From: Paramecium tetraurelia
Lineage: Eukaryota; Ciliophora; Oligohymenophorea; Peniculida; Parameciidae
Direction of reading: 5' to 3'
Length of the DNA stretch: 64,000 bases
NCBI RefSeq assembly: GCF_000165425.1
Contig: NW_001799599.1
Location: forward strand, 128,715 to 192,714
Below the pieces are notes generated by a model that searched no databases, was not told the origin of the DNA, and saw only the letters and a program-made list of their open reading frames with translations. Below, piece by piece: positions 1 through 13,554 of the stretch. Positions within the stretch are counted from its first letter, which is position 1, and each line of letters opens with the position of its first letter. The translations under genes and the position numbers were made by a program.

Positions 1-151
1 AAAATAAACAAATCATTTATTTTCTTTATCCTTTACTCATCTACATAACCAATCAAACTTAATAGTAGAATATTAGTTAGAACTACTGAGTCGAAAAACA
101 CTTTTACGAATTTATTCTTCAAAATTATCATAGCATACTTTTATATTAAAA

Positions 152-3100
152 TCAAATAACCACGTAAATTTGCTAACCAAATGTTAGTATCTTAGTTATT
201 TAATAGTTTAAACAACAACTTCTTGAACTAAACAATATTTTTTGAGTATATGACTTCATTCCCTGACCAATTGTGCCTATAAATAATTGATTGTCTGCAT
301 TCTTCCATTCTGAATTATACATAAATATCTTCAAAATCAAGAGGCTATTTTGATGAATCAGGAATCTATCTATTGATTCTATATTTGACTTCCTCGTAAT
401 CGCATTCCTCATCATTTATTTTTATTGTATTCTTTTTCTTGGTAATTACAGTAGTCGTTTTTCTAATTGATTTTCTGTTAGGATCGTCATTAATAAGAAC
501 TTATTCAGGATTTAAACATTAAGATGGGGATTCATCTTTCTACCTAAGACTGATTTTTTGACTAATAAAATTCTTTTTGAATTCTTATTATAACGGAGTT
601 AAGGGCTTCTTGGGTTTCTATTTTATAGGAAATTTTATTCTTCTCTAAGACAAACTTTTGGTTTCTGAGTTGCCCCTTCTGGTTTCACTGAGATGGTTTT
701 GTTGTTTGACAAAGGAATATTCTGATTTTTTAATGAAATAGTAATGTCTCAAAGCAAATTTCCTTATAAATTCAAATTCTCTTTCCCTCTTTCTCTGTAA
801 TTATTAATTTTACTTAAAGACACTGAAGATATCATTTTCTGATGTACTAATAAATACGAAATTCTTATTGACCACACTCCTCCAAGAATGCAATGGATAC
901 TACTTAAAGGTTTGTATATAAAATAGTTTGAAGTAATCTTTCTCCAAGCCTTCATTTGAATATAGTTTCTACATAAATTGCTCCTTATTCTAATCCGACA
1001 GTATTATGTTGCTTATGGTAAAGTTTTCAATTAAATTATGAATATTGCTGGTCCTGGGTTTGATTCCTCTCTTTCTATTTTTAATTTCCTCCCATTCTCT
1101 AGTTTAACGAGCAGATAAAAATTTACATTTATAGTTGAGTACCTTTGGCGGGATCCCATAAAGATTAGTCTTTATTTAAGTCTGCTATTCATCTTTGACT
1201 TTGTTACATGTAATTTGTTTCTTATTCTCCAATAGATCTTGGTCTATTTAATAGTTTTTGATGATTCTGAGATTCAGGATGGTATCTTCATTCTCAGAGT
1301 TTTCTTTGATTTCTTCGAACTCATATTCTTCCAAAGTTTGTGAATAGTAGATTTTGAGAACAGCGATAATGAGATTGGCTCCGAAGATCCCAATAATGAA
1401 AATAATCAGTATATAGTATATCACTGTGAAATCATGAAATGAGAGCATCGATAAATACAGTGGTTCTGTCCATTCATTGAAAATCATGACTCTGACGACC
1501 TATTCATAGGAGTAGAAGATGTCGTCAAAATTGGTGGGCACATTGGGATTAGATAAGGATTTGGCGCATATTAATTCATGTTCCTTACATTGCAAATTAT
1601 AGCCACACTCTTCCTTTGTCTGAATCCCCTCTTCAGCAATGTAACAATGATATTGAAACAAACCCTTAAATAGATGCTAACCAAAGAGGGCAAAAAAGTA
1701 TGAGAATATGATAACGATAAGTAGGGCTTCGAGTAAGAATTTGATTGAGTGTTTAACTGCAATCAGCATTATTCTCAATCTCTTACTGAAAATACTCATT
1801 ACAGTAAGCAGTCGAAATAATCTTGCTGTTGAGAAATCGACAACCATAATGTCAGGATAATTGAAATGTAGTATGAATAGTACAAGGATGATGAGATCAA
1901 ATAAGTTTTATAGATCCCAAATATATTTAAATAATCCTAAACCAATTAGTTTTAATACATTTTCTACTATGAATAAAATGAGTATAACTAAAATATAAAA
2001 TCTTCTTTACTTTTCTTTTTACTCCTGAGATCATCTTAGACATCTTGACTTAAGGTTTCATCTTGACTTTAGACAAAAAATACAATATTGAATATAATTG
2101 ACCCAAGTACAAAAATAGTGAATAAATGATGGCTAATAATTTTATAAAGGCTGATATTGATTATCCTTACAACAAGAACAATAGACTTTCTGATTTCACT
2201 TAAAGGGTAATCATCCCAATAAAATTTGTAATCATTGAAAATCCACTCAAAATCTTGCTTGCTTTCCCAAATCAAAGGGTAGGGATCATAGATTGGATCT
2301 CTCTTGTATTTTTTTTGGTATTTGAAGATTTGACGATCCCATTAAGAAGTAGGATCTCTGAGAGTCTAAGTATTATTCATTTGAGGTTGTTCATAATTCT
2401 ATTCATCCTCTTCGTCTTCAACAATCTCAGATGATGAGTTTTATGACTATTGGATTGAATCGTAATTATCATTCAATTCTAATTGGAAATCATCCATCAA
2501 CCTTTTCATTTTATCGCTAATTGGTTTTTGATTAGACTTTTTCGTGAATACGTTTTCCATGATTGATGTCACATTGATATTGGATTGATTCTTTACAATT
2601 TACGACTCATGAGCCTTGTTGCCAAAAAACACAGACTCGTTTTGAGCGATGGAATATAAACTAACTTGATCTCCGTCGTTTTTTTTAGGATTTTCACTTC
2701 CATAATATTGATTGAATAGAGAGATAAAGGTTTTCCTCACCTTTTGTTTTATTCTTGGTGCCCCATTGGGATTCAAATCCACACATTGCTTCTCCAACTC
2801 CTCAATTATTTAGGTGTATTGAGCTTACTCCTAATCAGGCACTCCCACTCTGTCCAATATCTTCACTAAACTCTACATCTCTTGATTTTCAGATGATCCC
2901 ACAAACTTTGAGGATGCAATAGAATTTTCTTTTCTAAATCGCGTTGACTGTTTTATTTAAGCCAAACTATGAAGATTTTGAGACATTTATTTCATGCTCT
3001 TGAAACTTTTGGTGGTCTACTTGAGTTAACTCTTCTAACTTCCTTTCAACACTGATATTTCCTTTTATTGTTTGCTTATATAAATAATCTCAATACCTAA

Positions 3101-3542
3101 TGGTTGACATACGTTAATTTAAAGTCTTGTGTATGAACTCCATTTCTTCATCGATCTCCTTATCAATGTTTTTCGGATCTACAAAAGCCTTTAATTATTT
3201 GCTGATTCTGGATTTACTAGATGATCGACTATCCGATGAAAATGACTCATCTTAAAACAGGTCCTAATACTCCCTAAGTAGTTTGTCTCTCTTTTTATTC
3301 GACATATTGCTATTGATGGTGGATTTTCTTTTATCATTCCTGCTCACTACAGATAATCTTGAACCCGTATTCCTTGTAATTTTTTATAAAGAAGGAATCA
3401 ATTAACTGTTCCTGCTCTCTCCTCTCTATAAAGTTCGAATGGGAGTGACCTCTGGACTATTTAAAACATTTTTTTTTTATATTCCAAACTAATCATCCAA
3501 CCCCTAATTTCTCCTGTCAGATTAAACTGCATTTCTCAGCAT
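152..3542 (-). CDS. Voltage-gated-type cation channel, one six-transmembrane domain
   Basis: Read with TGA as the only stop, from ATG at 3542 to TGA at 152, with introns causing frame changes. An N-terminal cytosolic part of roughly 420 residues is rich in charged and Ser residues. S1 lies near 2.1 kb. S3 (a hydrophobic run preceded by Phe-Asp) and an S4 with spaced arginines (ARLFRLLTV, then SKRLRIML) lie near 1.75-1.9 kb. S5 follows, then an extracellular loop with several cysteines and a pore segment ending FNEWTEPLY at about 1.45-1.49 kb. S6 (GANLIIAVLKIYY) is followed by an acidic tail. The pore resembles the first repeat of voltage-gated Ca/Na channels, but only one repeat is present, so the channel would be a multimer. 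A long basic C-terminal tail ends at 152. Ion selectivity cannot be told. Channel family is fairly sure; exon limits are not. Confidence 0.75.
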
Positions 3543-3774
3543 TATTATTATTAATAATAATTTGAAATATAATTGTACTCAATGAAATCTTCTAAATTTA
3601 GGTTACGTTAACTGTGGACATGCCATTCTTGAGTTTAACTATTGATGTTATTTCCAATTCATTATAATAAATTGATTTGCTCAGAATAATATTTAAACCG
3701 TAAAAAATGAAGTGTGCAGATTCGGAATTGGCAATTTCATAAAATTTTCATTTTAATTATTTTAACAGTTAGTC

Positions 3775-6052
3775 ATGAACAAAGCATTTCAGAGAAGTAA
3801 TCATTAATCACTATAACAGAGCACTCGGACAATAGTATTCTCAAAGGCAAAACACAGCATAACACTCAACAGCGAAGTCCCTTAAGTACCAAAGAAAATG
3901 ATCACAAATTCAAATATCCTGAAGTTATTCGCAGAAAAGAATCAAAACCTTTGCAAGTGCAAACCAACTAATCAGACATGAGATCACCAAGCGCTTAATC
4001 CACATAGTCTCCCATCAATAGTATTAAATTTAATCTATTCCCAAGAGAGCATTCTCATTACTCATCGATCTCAATCAATGTTCTAAGATGCTTAATACAT
4101 TGATTATATTATCACTAACAAAGAAGTGAATTAATTTCTTAAAAAACACTTCCTACATGAACATATGCATACAAATAGTTCCAGATAAACAAATACTAAA
4201 TTGATTTGTGATTCCTGGGATAAAGTGCCTGTCACCTATTTTATAAAAGCCTTATTTGATGAGTACCCTGAAATCATAGAGGATCATCATTTGAATGAAA
4301 AGTTGAACATCAAATTGAAAACACTCATAAAAGACTTGATTTCTGAAGATGGACAACTCTTATCATTGAACAAACTATAAATCCATACTCGTCATTTAGG
4401 ATTGCTGGGATTGTTACTGACTGCTCTCAGAGACATTCAAGATGCACCGACTGTGAATCATAATACTCCCCATAATTAATCTATTTCACATGAATAGGAA
4501 GTCTCTACTGCAACTTAGTAATAATAATAATAATACTAATCCAAATTTCATAAGATGGCTTCAGAAATAACATCATCAGCCGAAAATAGAATAAATGAAT
4601 TGGTAAATTTGAAATTGCAACAATTCACAATCAAACAAAAGGAATTGGAAAAATAAATACAATAATTAAAATAGAAGGCCACTGAGAACTTTGATCTATT
4701 CCAACATGAAGCCAAAAACAAATAAGTGATCAACAATCTAACCTAATAGTTACAATAGAAAGATCTAATCATAGCAGATCTAGAATAAAAACTCATTAAG
4801 AAATGGATGAACTCATCCTTAGAAGAGGAAATGCATTCAACCAAAATTGCATAACCAAAGGCATCACCAATCAAAATTTAGAGTCCAAGCCAATCTCCCT
4901 TTAATGACAGCAATCAATACTTATAAAGAATGATTAATAATCTATGCACTGTCTGGGATCTAGGGTGTGTCAATGAGGATTACAGATTTGCTCAAATACT
5001 AACAGCATAAGAAAACAATCAAATGCCTTATTAACATTTTCAATTAATTCCGATTATCAAAAACAATCCCTGGCTTCAATGATTTTATTTTTAAATCACA
5101 AAATAACAATCACATCATCACCAATTTTATTTAGAATTGCATGAATAATGATAACAATGTCATCTTAGATTTGTATTATGAAATTATCACTCTACTTCCT
5201 AATTTTAAAATTAGTGACCAAGATCACTATTTAATAAATGTAATGCAATTATTTCTAAAACTAACCGTTTCAATTTTGTAGATAAAAACCGTGTTCAGTA
5301 TAAGCAAACTAAAAGAATGGGGTTCCATCAAGAGACAACTCACTGAATAACAGAACTAATTCATCAAGAATTTAATTACTTAGATAGTCCAAATTAATCA
5401 ATACAGTATTAAGTAGGTGCCCCAATCAAAATTATGGAATCAGCAATAGATTTATCATGACTAGTACATGTCGGAGTATAACAACAAATTGATTGAGAAT
5501 CAAGTTATTAACAACACTTTGAGAAAACAACTAAATTAGATACACAACAAGCAGAATACAAGGTTGTCTCTCATTATTAGGATTATTCAATGCTTCTATT
5601 ACAATGATGTTGAAGAATTAATTGGTCTAATGCAATCGATTCAAGGGGAAACAGATGTGGACATCTATTTATCCAAACTCATACTTGATTGCGATTGCAT
5701 CAACCTAATACTGTTCCCTAGTTTGTTCAATCCCAAATTTGTTCTTAAATCAATCACAAACCTACTTTAATTTAAGTGTCCTGGCTAATTCTATTTATTA
5801 TATACAAAGTAAGTGTGCTAAATTAGAAATATCGATATATTGATCGAATTATTGACCAAAATGCATAACACTATGAATTCGGATGTTGTTATTAAATTAT
5901 GGGATGTACTCGGAGCTATTGCTAAGAGTACTGTCTTAAAAGAATGTAAAGAAGGTCTTCAATTTGTAATAAGATTATATTCGAATTCTCATCAAGCCAC
6001 AATATTACATAATATATAATAAGTATAAAAAAATTTAGCAATCCCAATCTGA
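3775..6052 (+). CDS. Coiled-coil protein with C-terminal helical (HEAT-like) region
   Basis: ATG at 3775, TGA at 6050-6052. Two introns are fixed by frame: 3835-3857 (23 nt) and 4021-4045 (25 nt). A third, short one is needed near 4.95-4.98 kb. The first 100 residues are Ser/Gln-rich and probably disordered. A Gln/Lys/Glu-rich coiled coil follows at 4.55-4.85 kb, including a run of glutamines encoded by repeated TAA. From about 4.98 kb the protein turns into regularly spaced hydrophobic helices (for example VILDLYYEIITLLPNF), suggesting an alpha-solenoid. I do not recognise a family. It ends 40 bases before the start of RPN9 on the same strand. Confidence 0.7.
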
Positions 6053-6092
6053 TTTTATTTTCAAATATTATTATTAAATATATTACAATAAA

Positions 6093-7226
6093 ATGAGTAT
6101 TTTGAATTAACACTAAAGTGTATTTCCCCATCTCTTGACCATCATCGACAGCATGAGGGTCTACCATGAATCAAAATTGTGGAAGCAACTCAGCGATTAA
6201 TTGTTGATCTACATCAAGGATCCTCAAGTCAATTAAGGAACTCATTTGAAAGATCTTTTTGAGGGATTTGTTAAGAAGTTTTATCAAGAGATTGACGAGA
6301 TGAAATTAGTGCGTTTCCTCATTAAGGCTGCAGAATAATACGGAGATTTTTAGAGCAGAATTGATTTCCTCAAATAATTTAAATTGGATGAACAACCCCA
6401 ATTAGTCATTGACATTTTGATAGCCTTCTTCAAACTCCAATAGGGCAAATTGTAGGAAGTGGATGAATTATTGAAATAATACAAACAAGCAAGTGAAAAA
6501 TAGTAAGAAGTCGATCCACTTGTTTATTCAATGCTCTACTATTTGGCATACAATTTCTACAAAATCAAGAATGTCTATGAGGAATTCTACGTGAATGCCC
6601 TATAATACCTAGCATACACTAACGATTAGGATATGTTACAAGAACAAAAGGTGCAACTCTCCTATGAAATGGCACTAGCAGTTTTGATTTCACCAAACAT
6701 CTATAACTTTAGTGAATTGTTGCAATAACCAGTATTAGTTAGCTTAAAAGAAAGTTCCCAATACAATTGGGTCTATCAATTGTTGGATATCTTTAATAGG
6801 GGAAGCGTGAGTGAATTGAAGAATTTCCAATGGAATGAGGAGAGAAAAGGAGTCATACCAAATTTCCTAATCCTGAATGAAAAGATTAGAATCATGGCAT
6901 TTCTTGAATTGGCTTTCTCTTTGCCTAAAAATAACAGGGTTTGCACTTTTGAGGAATTGGCCTAGGTGTCAGAGTTACCCTTAAGTGACATCGAAAGATT
7001 AGTGATGAGGACAATCAGTAAAGGGTTGGTCAAAGGAAGAATTAATTAAGTATAAATATAGTATTAACGATGATAGGTAAAGTAAACAATCACAATTTCC
7101 TACGTTGTTCCAAGAGTATTGACTTTGGATAAAATTGAGATTATTAATAAGAAATTCGGAAATTGGGAGAAATCATTGAATGTCTTCCTTAAAGAAGTTG
7201 AGGATGTGAGGAAGACATTTAATTGA
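6093..7226 (+). CDS. RPN9: 26S proteasome lid subunit RPN9 (PSMD13)
   Basis: A non-catalytic subunit of the lid of the 19S regulatory particle. The start at 6093 gives an N-terminus that matches the family's usual one, with the ESKLWKQLSDQ segment about 25 residues in. Family landmarks follow: the helical repeats with EEFYVNALQYLAYT, the NFSELLQQPVLVSLK segment, and the PCI/winged-helix end with FEELAQ, IERLVMRTISKGLVKG and VVPRVLTLDKIEIINKKFG. One 27-nt intron at 7050-7076 is fixed because removing it joins the INQ and VKQTI parts of the domain. Length, about 365 residues, is normal for the family. The identification rests on my memory of the human protein's pattern and is strong over the whole length. 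Confidence 0.92.
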
Positions 7227-7334
7227 CATATATCAATATATAAATTCAATTAATTATTTCACAATTATGTATTTTTGATAATATTAAGTTAATTATTTAG
7301 ATGTATAAATATATATAAAAAATAGTTGAAATAG

Positions 7335-7959
7335 TCAGATTTTAAATTTAGGTTTAAGTGAAACCTTCTTTGTCATATATACACCAATATTCTCTTTATC
7401 ATGTCCTGGAACTTATAATGAATAGCTTTTATTTCTCAAGGGTTGTTTGGTTATTAATTCGATTGAATAGTTTTGTTTCTTTTTTAGGGGAGTACATGTT
7501 TGGAGGGGATCACTGAGATTGTTTGAGACTTATTGCAGTTTTTCTTTGAGATCCTCATTTGTAACATTTAATTATTTTATTTTGTTTTAATTCTCTGAAT
7601 GAATCATCTTAAGAACTGATACTTCTTATGCATAACTATCCAATTTCTTAGAGAGAAATCTTTCAAATTAGAACAATTGTGTATTGATTTTAGAGATTGC
7701 TTGATTTTAATCTAATTTTTGTGTGATTTCACGAATGACCCATGAGCACAATTATTTATACTCAATTAGGACAGATTCAATTAGATTTTCACAATGATAA
7801 GATTTTTTGGATAGACAATTTTATTGAGAACCACCACTTAAAAGTAGGAAATCACATATACTTGCAAGGTACTCTCAGGGGAGTAATCGATTATTCGGAT
7901 TTACATGTTGCTCTGCAATTATTTGAGATACTGGAAATACTAGAAATAGCTGTTTTCAT
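7335..7959 (-). CDS. Small coiled-coil protein, family unknown
   Basis: ATG at 7959, TGA at 7335-7337. One 25-nt intron at 7837-7861; removing it joins a Ser/Cys-containing N-terminus to a long frame that is open to the end. About 200 residues. The middle is a coiled coil (heptads through NLIESVLIEYKQL, EITQKLDQNQAISKI and VLKMIHSENQNKIKQL) and the tail is basic and Ser/Thr-rich, perhaps phosphorylated. I recognise no domain. The start is 30 bases from the start of the divergent ABC transporter, so both must share one tiny promoter region. An open frame on the opposite strand over the same DNA was rejected because this one uses a typical intron and gives a longer, more protein-like product. 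Confidence 0.65.
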
Positions 7960-7989
7960 ATTATTCGTTAAAATAATTAATAAAAATAA

Positions 7990-10900
7990 ATGAGTACTAA
8001 ATAGATTAAGGCCATGATTATTAAGAATTTTAAAATCAGTTTCAGAAATGGTGAACTTCTCCAAGACATATTGATTCCAATTTTTGTGGCTTGCATGTTG
8101 TCTCTAAAAGGTATTGCTATGATGTAGAATATAGAACAATTGAGTTCATTAAATTAGATCCTACCTATTTTGTATAGCTTTGCTGTCTTACCAACATCCA
8201 GATCCATCATGGTCCATTTGGTCGAGGAGAAGAGTAAAAAATACAAAGAATTACAAGGAGTAAGCTACAGTATATAAATCTATAGATAATGGGAATGAGT
8301 CAATCAGCATATAAAATTGGATGGCTCTTGACTGGGTATTTGAGAATGACTATAGCTCTGATGTTCTTCTTCCTCTTCCAAATCATTTTCAACTATGCAG
8401 TCTCCTTAGATTGGGAATTTTATTACATTAACTCATTTGCTTAATTAATGTGGCCCTACATAGTTTATGGATATGCTGTATACTCTCAATCATAAAATAG
8501 TCAATTAATCAATCTTTTCTGTTTGCTTCATTGATGAACGAGTCAAGAATTGCAGGTGAAGTGGCCACATTCTTTTGTGTTGGCTTCAGTTTTTTTATAT
8601 TCTTGACGTTTATATAATATGCAGCTACGTAATATATTTTATAATATTATTAGGTCAATCTTATTTTATATTTTAGTAGGACTGCTGAGTCCACAATGTA
8701 ACATCGGCTTTGAATACATAACTGCCTTATAAGTCGGAGTAAATAGGATTGGTGCTACTGTAGCGTGGTTTGACCCCATTTTGAAGTAGCCTATGAACAT
8801 ATTTCCAGTAATTCTTATAAATGAGACCTACGATTTATAAGCTTCAGGTTACCAATTAATAGTTACAATGCTCTTGTATTTCTTCTTGGCACTTTATTTT
8901 GATCAAGTAATCCCAAATGAGTATGGAATATCTCAACATCCATTATTCCTATTGGGAATGAAGTACAAAGAGAATTAAAAGAACGGAGAATGTCTCTTGT
9001 CTGAAAAATCAAAAGATGCTACTTCAGCTCAGTATTATGAGAACTTGCAAGAGCATATAGAGCCTTCCATCTATATAGACAACCTAACCAAGTCGTTTAA
9101 CAACAAAGTAGTCGTTAGCAATCTCACCCTCAGACTCTATTAGAAATAAATCTTTTGTCTGCTTGGACATAACGGTGCTGGCAAGACTACAACGATCTCA
9201 ATGTTGACTGGGTTGATAAATAAGAGCAAAGGAAGGATTGTGATGTATGACATGAATTTCGATACTCAATTAACTGAAATTAGAAAGCACATAGGGTTAT
9301 GCATTCAATAGGATTGTTTATATGAATACTTAACAGTTAGGTATTTTCTACAATTTATATTTTAGAGAGCATTTGAGGTTCTTTGCCGAAATCAAGTAGT
9401 CCGAAATCAGGGAGATTGATGAGATCCTCGAAAAAACAGAATTGAAACATGAAATGAATCAAATAGTTAAGACTTTATCCAAAGGTAGTTAAAGGAAATT
9501 GAGTTTGGCCATTTCTTTAATCGGAAATTCTAAAATCATATTTTTGGATGAACCAACATCGGGAATGGATGCTTTTTCAAGGAGAGCGATTTGGAATATA
9601 TTATAAAACATAAAATAAGAAGAGAGAACTATCATTTTAACTACTCATCACTTAGACGAGGCAGAAATATTAGCTGATAGGATAGGAATCATGTAGAGAG
9701 GTGAATTGTTGGCAGAAGGTTCATGTGATTTCATTAAGAAAACCTTTGGAGAGGGCTACACCTTAAATTTAAGAAAGGAATCAATTAAATATCAAGATGT
9801 CTCTGAAATTCTATCTTAAGGCAAGATCATACCAGAATCTTGTCATAAGTCTTAATTAACTTTTTAGATATCTTTTGAACACCAGGATAAACTAGAAACC
9901 ATCTGTGAAAACTTAGAGAGTTAAGGAATAGAGATTGATTTGAGATTGAATACTTTAGAAGAAGCCTTTGTGAAAATTGGAGAACAAGAACAATTAGAAT
10001 TAAGCAAGTCCAATTCCAAAAAATCCATGAGTTTGAATATCATTGAGAATGCTGAGGAAGGCTATTAATAATTCATCGAAAATGTACCAATAAGTGTCAG
10101 AGATAAACCAGTATTTAGCTTATGGAGTCAATGTTTGGCCATGTTCCAACGTCGATTCTATACCACCATTAGAACTAATACCAATATCTTAGCCTTTTTC
10201 ATGCCCCTTCTAACTATTTTGTTGGGGTTATTAGTGGCCAAATTTGTTTAGTTCTCAGGTAGATTATCAAGGAATGACGAAGCTTAATTGTTTCTTAAAA
10301 TTTCGATACTCTCCTGTGTGGGAGTGATAGGGTTCACGTTCAATTCTACTCTGTATGTGACCTTACCTGTACTGGAAAAAGAATGTTAATTAAAGGAGGT
10401 TATGATATGTTCAGGTTGTAGGATCCTAGGATACTGGCTGGGTACATTCCTATTTGATTTTATTGTGTACTCCATCATCATAATCTTCTTCTTAGTTATG
10501 GGGGCAATTTTGAGTTTGGAAGCTATTACATCCTTTTGGTGGCAAACAGTCCTTATTTATTTATGTTTTGGATTAAGCTATATCACATGCATCTACTTGT
10601 GTAGCTTTTTGTTTGATAATGTGGCAAAAGCAATGAAGCTCTTTGTGTTTTATTCTTTCTTTTACGGATTTTGTTTACCAATGGTCCTCTTGGGATTAAC
10701 CAATTTTATATATCATGTGGACTCCATTGACTTCTTTTAATTTTTGGTTTATACATTTTAGGTTCTCTTTATGGTAATTAATTACATTAAATACATAGCT
10801 CGTCTATCCATTTTACAATTATTATTTTGCTTATGCTTGCATGCCTCGTTTGACCAAAGGACTTAAGGCTGAATTAGGAGGATTACATTTAATAACTTAC

Positions 10901-12084
10901 GAAAGTTATTGGTATGTGATTATGCTCATTTACTAATTCTTTCAATATTCCTTACTCATCTACTATCTTGAAAGGAGAAAAATGAAGAGACATTACAAGT
11001 TGAATCCCGACAATACAGATGTCCATTTGGAAGATGATGTTTATTAGGAATAGTAAAGAGTTTTGAAGGGCACCGATGATATTATACAGGCTCAATCGAT
11101 CTTTAAGAGATATTCAAATTAATAACAATTTGCCTTGAATAATATCTCCTTTGGGTTAAAGTAAGGAGAAATAATGGGAATTATAGGGCCAAATGGAGCT
11201 GGCAAGTCTACTTTGATAAATGTGTTAACCAACATAAATCAGAGTACTTATGGAATAGTAAAAATATAATATGCTGATTAATTACATGTGGGGATCTGCC
11301 CATAATATGACTGTATATGGGAAAACCTTACTGTGAAGGAACATTTGCATGTATTCAGTAAATTAAGAGGCTTATCTGGTGAGAATCAACAAGAGGCGGT
11401 TTAATATTTTTTGCAGAATGCAGAACTTTACAGTTTTAGGAACACCAGAGCTGGACAACTGAGTGGAGGAAACAAAAGAAAACTTTGTGTGGCTTTGGCT
11501 TTGATTGGAGGCAGTGACATTACTTTCTTTGATGAACCTACCACTGGTGTAGATCCCATTTCCAGGAGAACATTATTCAAAACCTTAAAATAAAATGTGT
11601 CCATAAGAAATTGTTCTGTTGTCATAACCACTCACACAATTGAGGAGGCTGAGAATTTGAGTGATACTCTTGGAATTTTGATCGGCGGGCAATTTATATG
11701 TTATGGCGAACCCAATTATTTAAAAGAGTATTTTTTCATATAATTCTATTAAGGAAATATTCAGATGGCTATTATATATCAATTTTGTATAGTGATTAAT
11801 ATTAAGATACAGAGATTTTAGATATGCTGAAACAATAGCTGAATAACATTAATTAAATAAAGGAGGTCAGAAGAAACTATTTAACAGTCAATATTAAAAT
11901 TATTAGTTTTCATTCCACTTTTAAACTGCTTAACTAATTAAAATAGAAAAAAATAATTGAAGAGTTTTCAATATCAAAAAGGTATTTGTTAATAAGATTT
12001 TATAGTTCTCTTGAAAATATATTCGTCCTCTTTACAAAATAATAAAATGAAATCAATGATTAATTAGGAGTTTAGGTTGAATGA
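7990..12084 (+). CDS. ABCA-type full ABC transporter
   Basis: ATG at 7990, TGA at 12082-12084, about 1300 residues after introns. Order is membrane domain, nucleotide-binding domain, membrane domain, nucleotide-binding domain, as in the ABCA lipid-transporter subfamily. The first membrane domain spans about 8.0-8.95 kb; one intron of 26 nt sits at about 8.26-8.29 kb. NBD1 (about 9.08-9.75 kb) has Walker [10 protein letters not shown], a signature altered to LSKGSQRKL, and Walker [16 protein letters not shown]2 (about 11.09-11.7 kb) has Walker [10 protein letters not shown], signature LSGGNKRKL and Walker [13 protein letters not shown]. Both have the switch histidine ([18 protein letters not shown]). 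Large extracellular loops usual in animal ABCA proteins are short here. Likely moves lipids across a membrane; the substrate is not shown by the sequence. Confidence 0.9.
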
Positions 12085-12128
12085 AATTTTATAATTCATT
12101 TATAAATTATTTAAATTGTTTGATTAAC

Positions 12129-13512
12129 ATGTAATTCATCAAAAATCTTCTTGGTTAATGTTAGGGTGGTAATGATTCAAAACAAGGAGACCCGATAGAA
12201 AAATAAAATAATCAGAAACATAATAAAAGGAATGAAGAAAATTATAATGATTAAGCCAATTCCGAAAGTGATGCGAAATCGGATGTCAAGACGAGTGGAA
12301 GTAAGAAAAATTCACGATCATCAAGGTAATTAGATCTACTGTATATATAGTGCTGAAAAATAAACACAATAATAATAAAATTATAACTAAAATTAAAGCC
12401 AGGATCAGGGTCAGGTTTTAAAAATCGAATCCGACAAATAATTTATTCAAAAATCAACTGAATCACAAAATTTACCTTCCTAATCATTATAACATATTTC
12501 AAAGATTGTAATGGAAGATTATCAAAAAGAACAAAATAAAGATAATTATATTAATCAAATTTATTCTTATAATCAAACTAATGAATAACTCAAATAAAAT
12601 TTGAATCAAGCAAATCAAAACTTATGTAATTCTTAAAATCAAGATACTCAAAGTCTACATAATTCTTAAAATCAAGCATATTAAAATTTAAATTATTATA
12701 GAAATCAAACACAGTCTTAAATTAGATGTTAGAATAGTCCTAAAAGATCTATTCCCTATAATCAAAGGATGGATCCAAACTAAAATATCTATGCACAATA
12801 AATAAATGATTAATAATTTAATTAGCAAAACTTCTAAGGGCCATCCTTAAATACCATTTATTTTCCTTAGTTTGAAAATAAAAAAATTAAGATTTTGCAC
12901 AACGCGAACCAAAATGCTAATTAAAATATTTACTAACCACCTACCTATCAAATGCAAGAATTCGAAAATGTTAACAATTACTACAAAATTAATAATAATA
13001 AGAATGAGTCCTAACTCTAGAGTCAAGTAAGATAAAGTAACTAAAGCTCCAATAATTAAAATTCTAATATATAAAATTCTAATTTTTACAATTGCTAAGA
13101 AAATTTATCATATGCATAAACTTAATTGGTAAAATGCTTTTATTGTAGCAAGGATGTTCATAAATAATATATCTAATTGAATTGTCAGCATTTCTTTTGT
13201 TCAGATTGTTTGAAAGAATTTTTGAAAAATCAATCAAAATAACCTAATTGTTATGCCTACAAATGTCTTTGCTCATGTGTAATCAAATTATAAGTATTGT
13301 TTAAAGAGAAAGAGAAAGATGGAGAAGTAACAATGTTAAAAGAAAAATTAATTAATAATTAGCTCAATGCACTTAGAAAAAATATAGAGCAAAAATATAA
13401 ACTGAAAACTTGTTGCAACATATAACGTTGTTCATTTTTCGTAATACTTCAACAAAACTTAGATCAAAAATGTTTCTATTGTCCATAATGCTTAGAAAGA
13501 TAGAGAGATTGA
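12129..13512 (+). CDS. Asn/Gln-rich protein with C-terminal RING-like zinc finger
   Basis: ATG at 12129, TGA at 13510-13512; one 25-nt intron at 12326-12350. About 450 residues. The first two thirds are low-complexity Asn/Gln/Ser, with many glutamines encoded by TAA, and resemble a prion-like domain. The C-terminal 125 residues are different: a cysteine/histidine cluster CFYCSKDV, then CQHFFCSDCLKEF, then CYAYKCLCSC, and a second set CCNIQRC and CFYCPQCLERQRD. The spacing fits a RING finger followed by an IBR-like zinc site, so a ubiquitin ligase is likely. The last residues lie 42 bases from the end of the converging TEL2-like gene. Confidence 0.75.
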
Positions 13513-13554
13513 AGTTTAATAAAATTAGTGAAATATTTGATGAATATTATGATA

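Noticed and set aside
7742-7993. An 83-residue plus-strand ORF with an OB-fold-like pattern overlapping the ABCA start
   Set aside because: The minus strand over the same bases gives a longer coiled-coil protein with a typical 25-nt intron and a proper start. The ORF is taken to be its antisense shadow.
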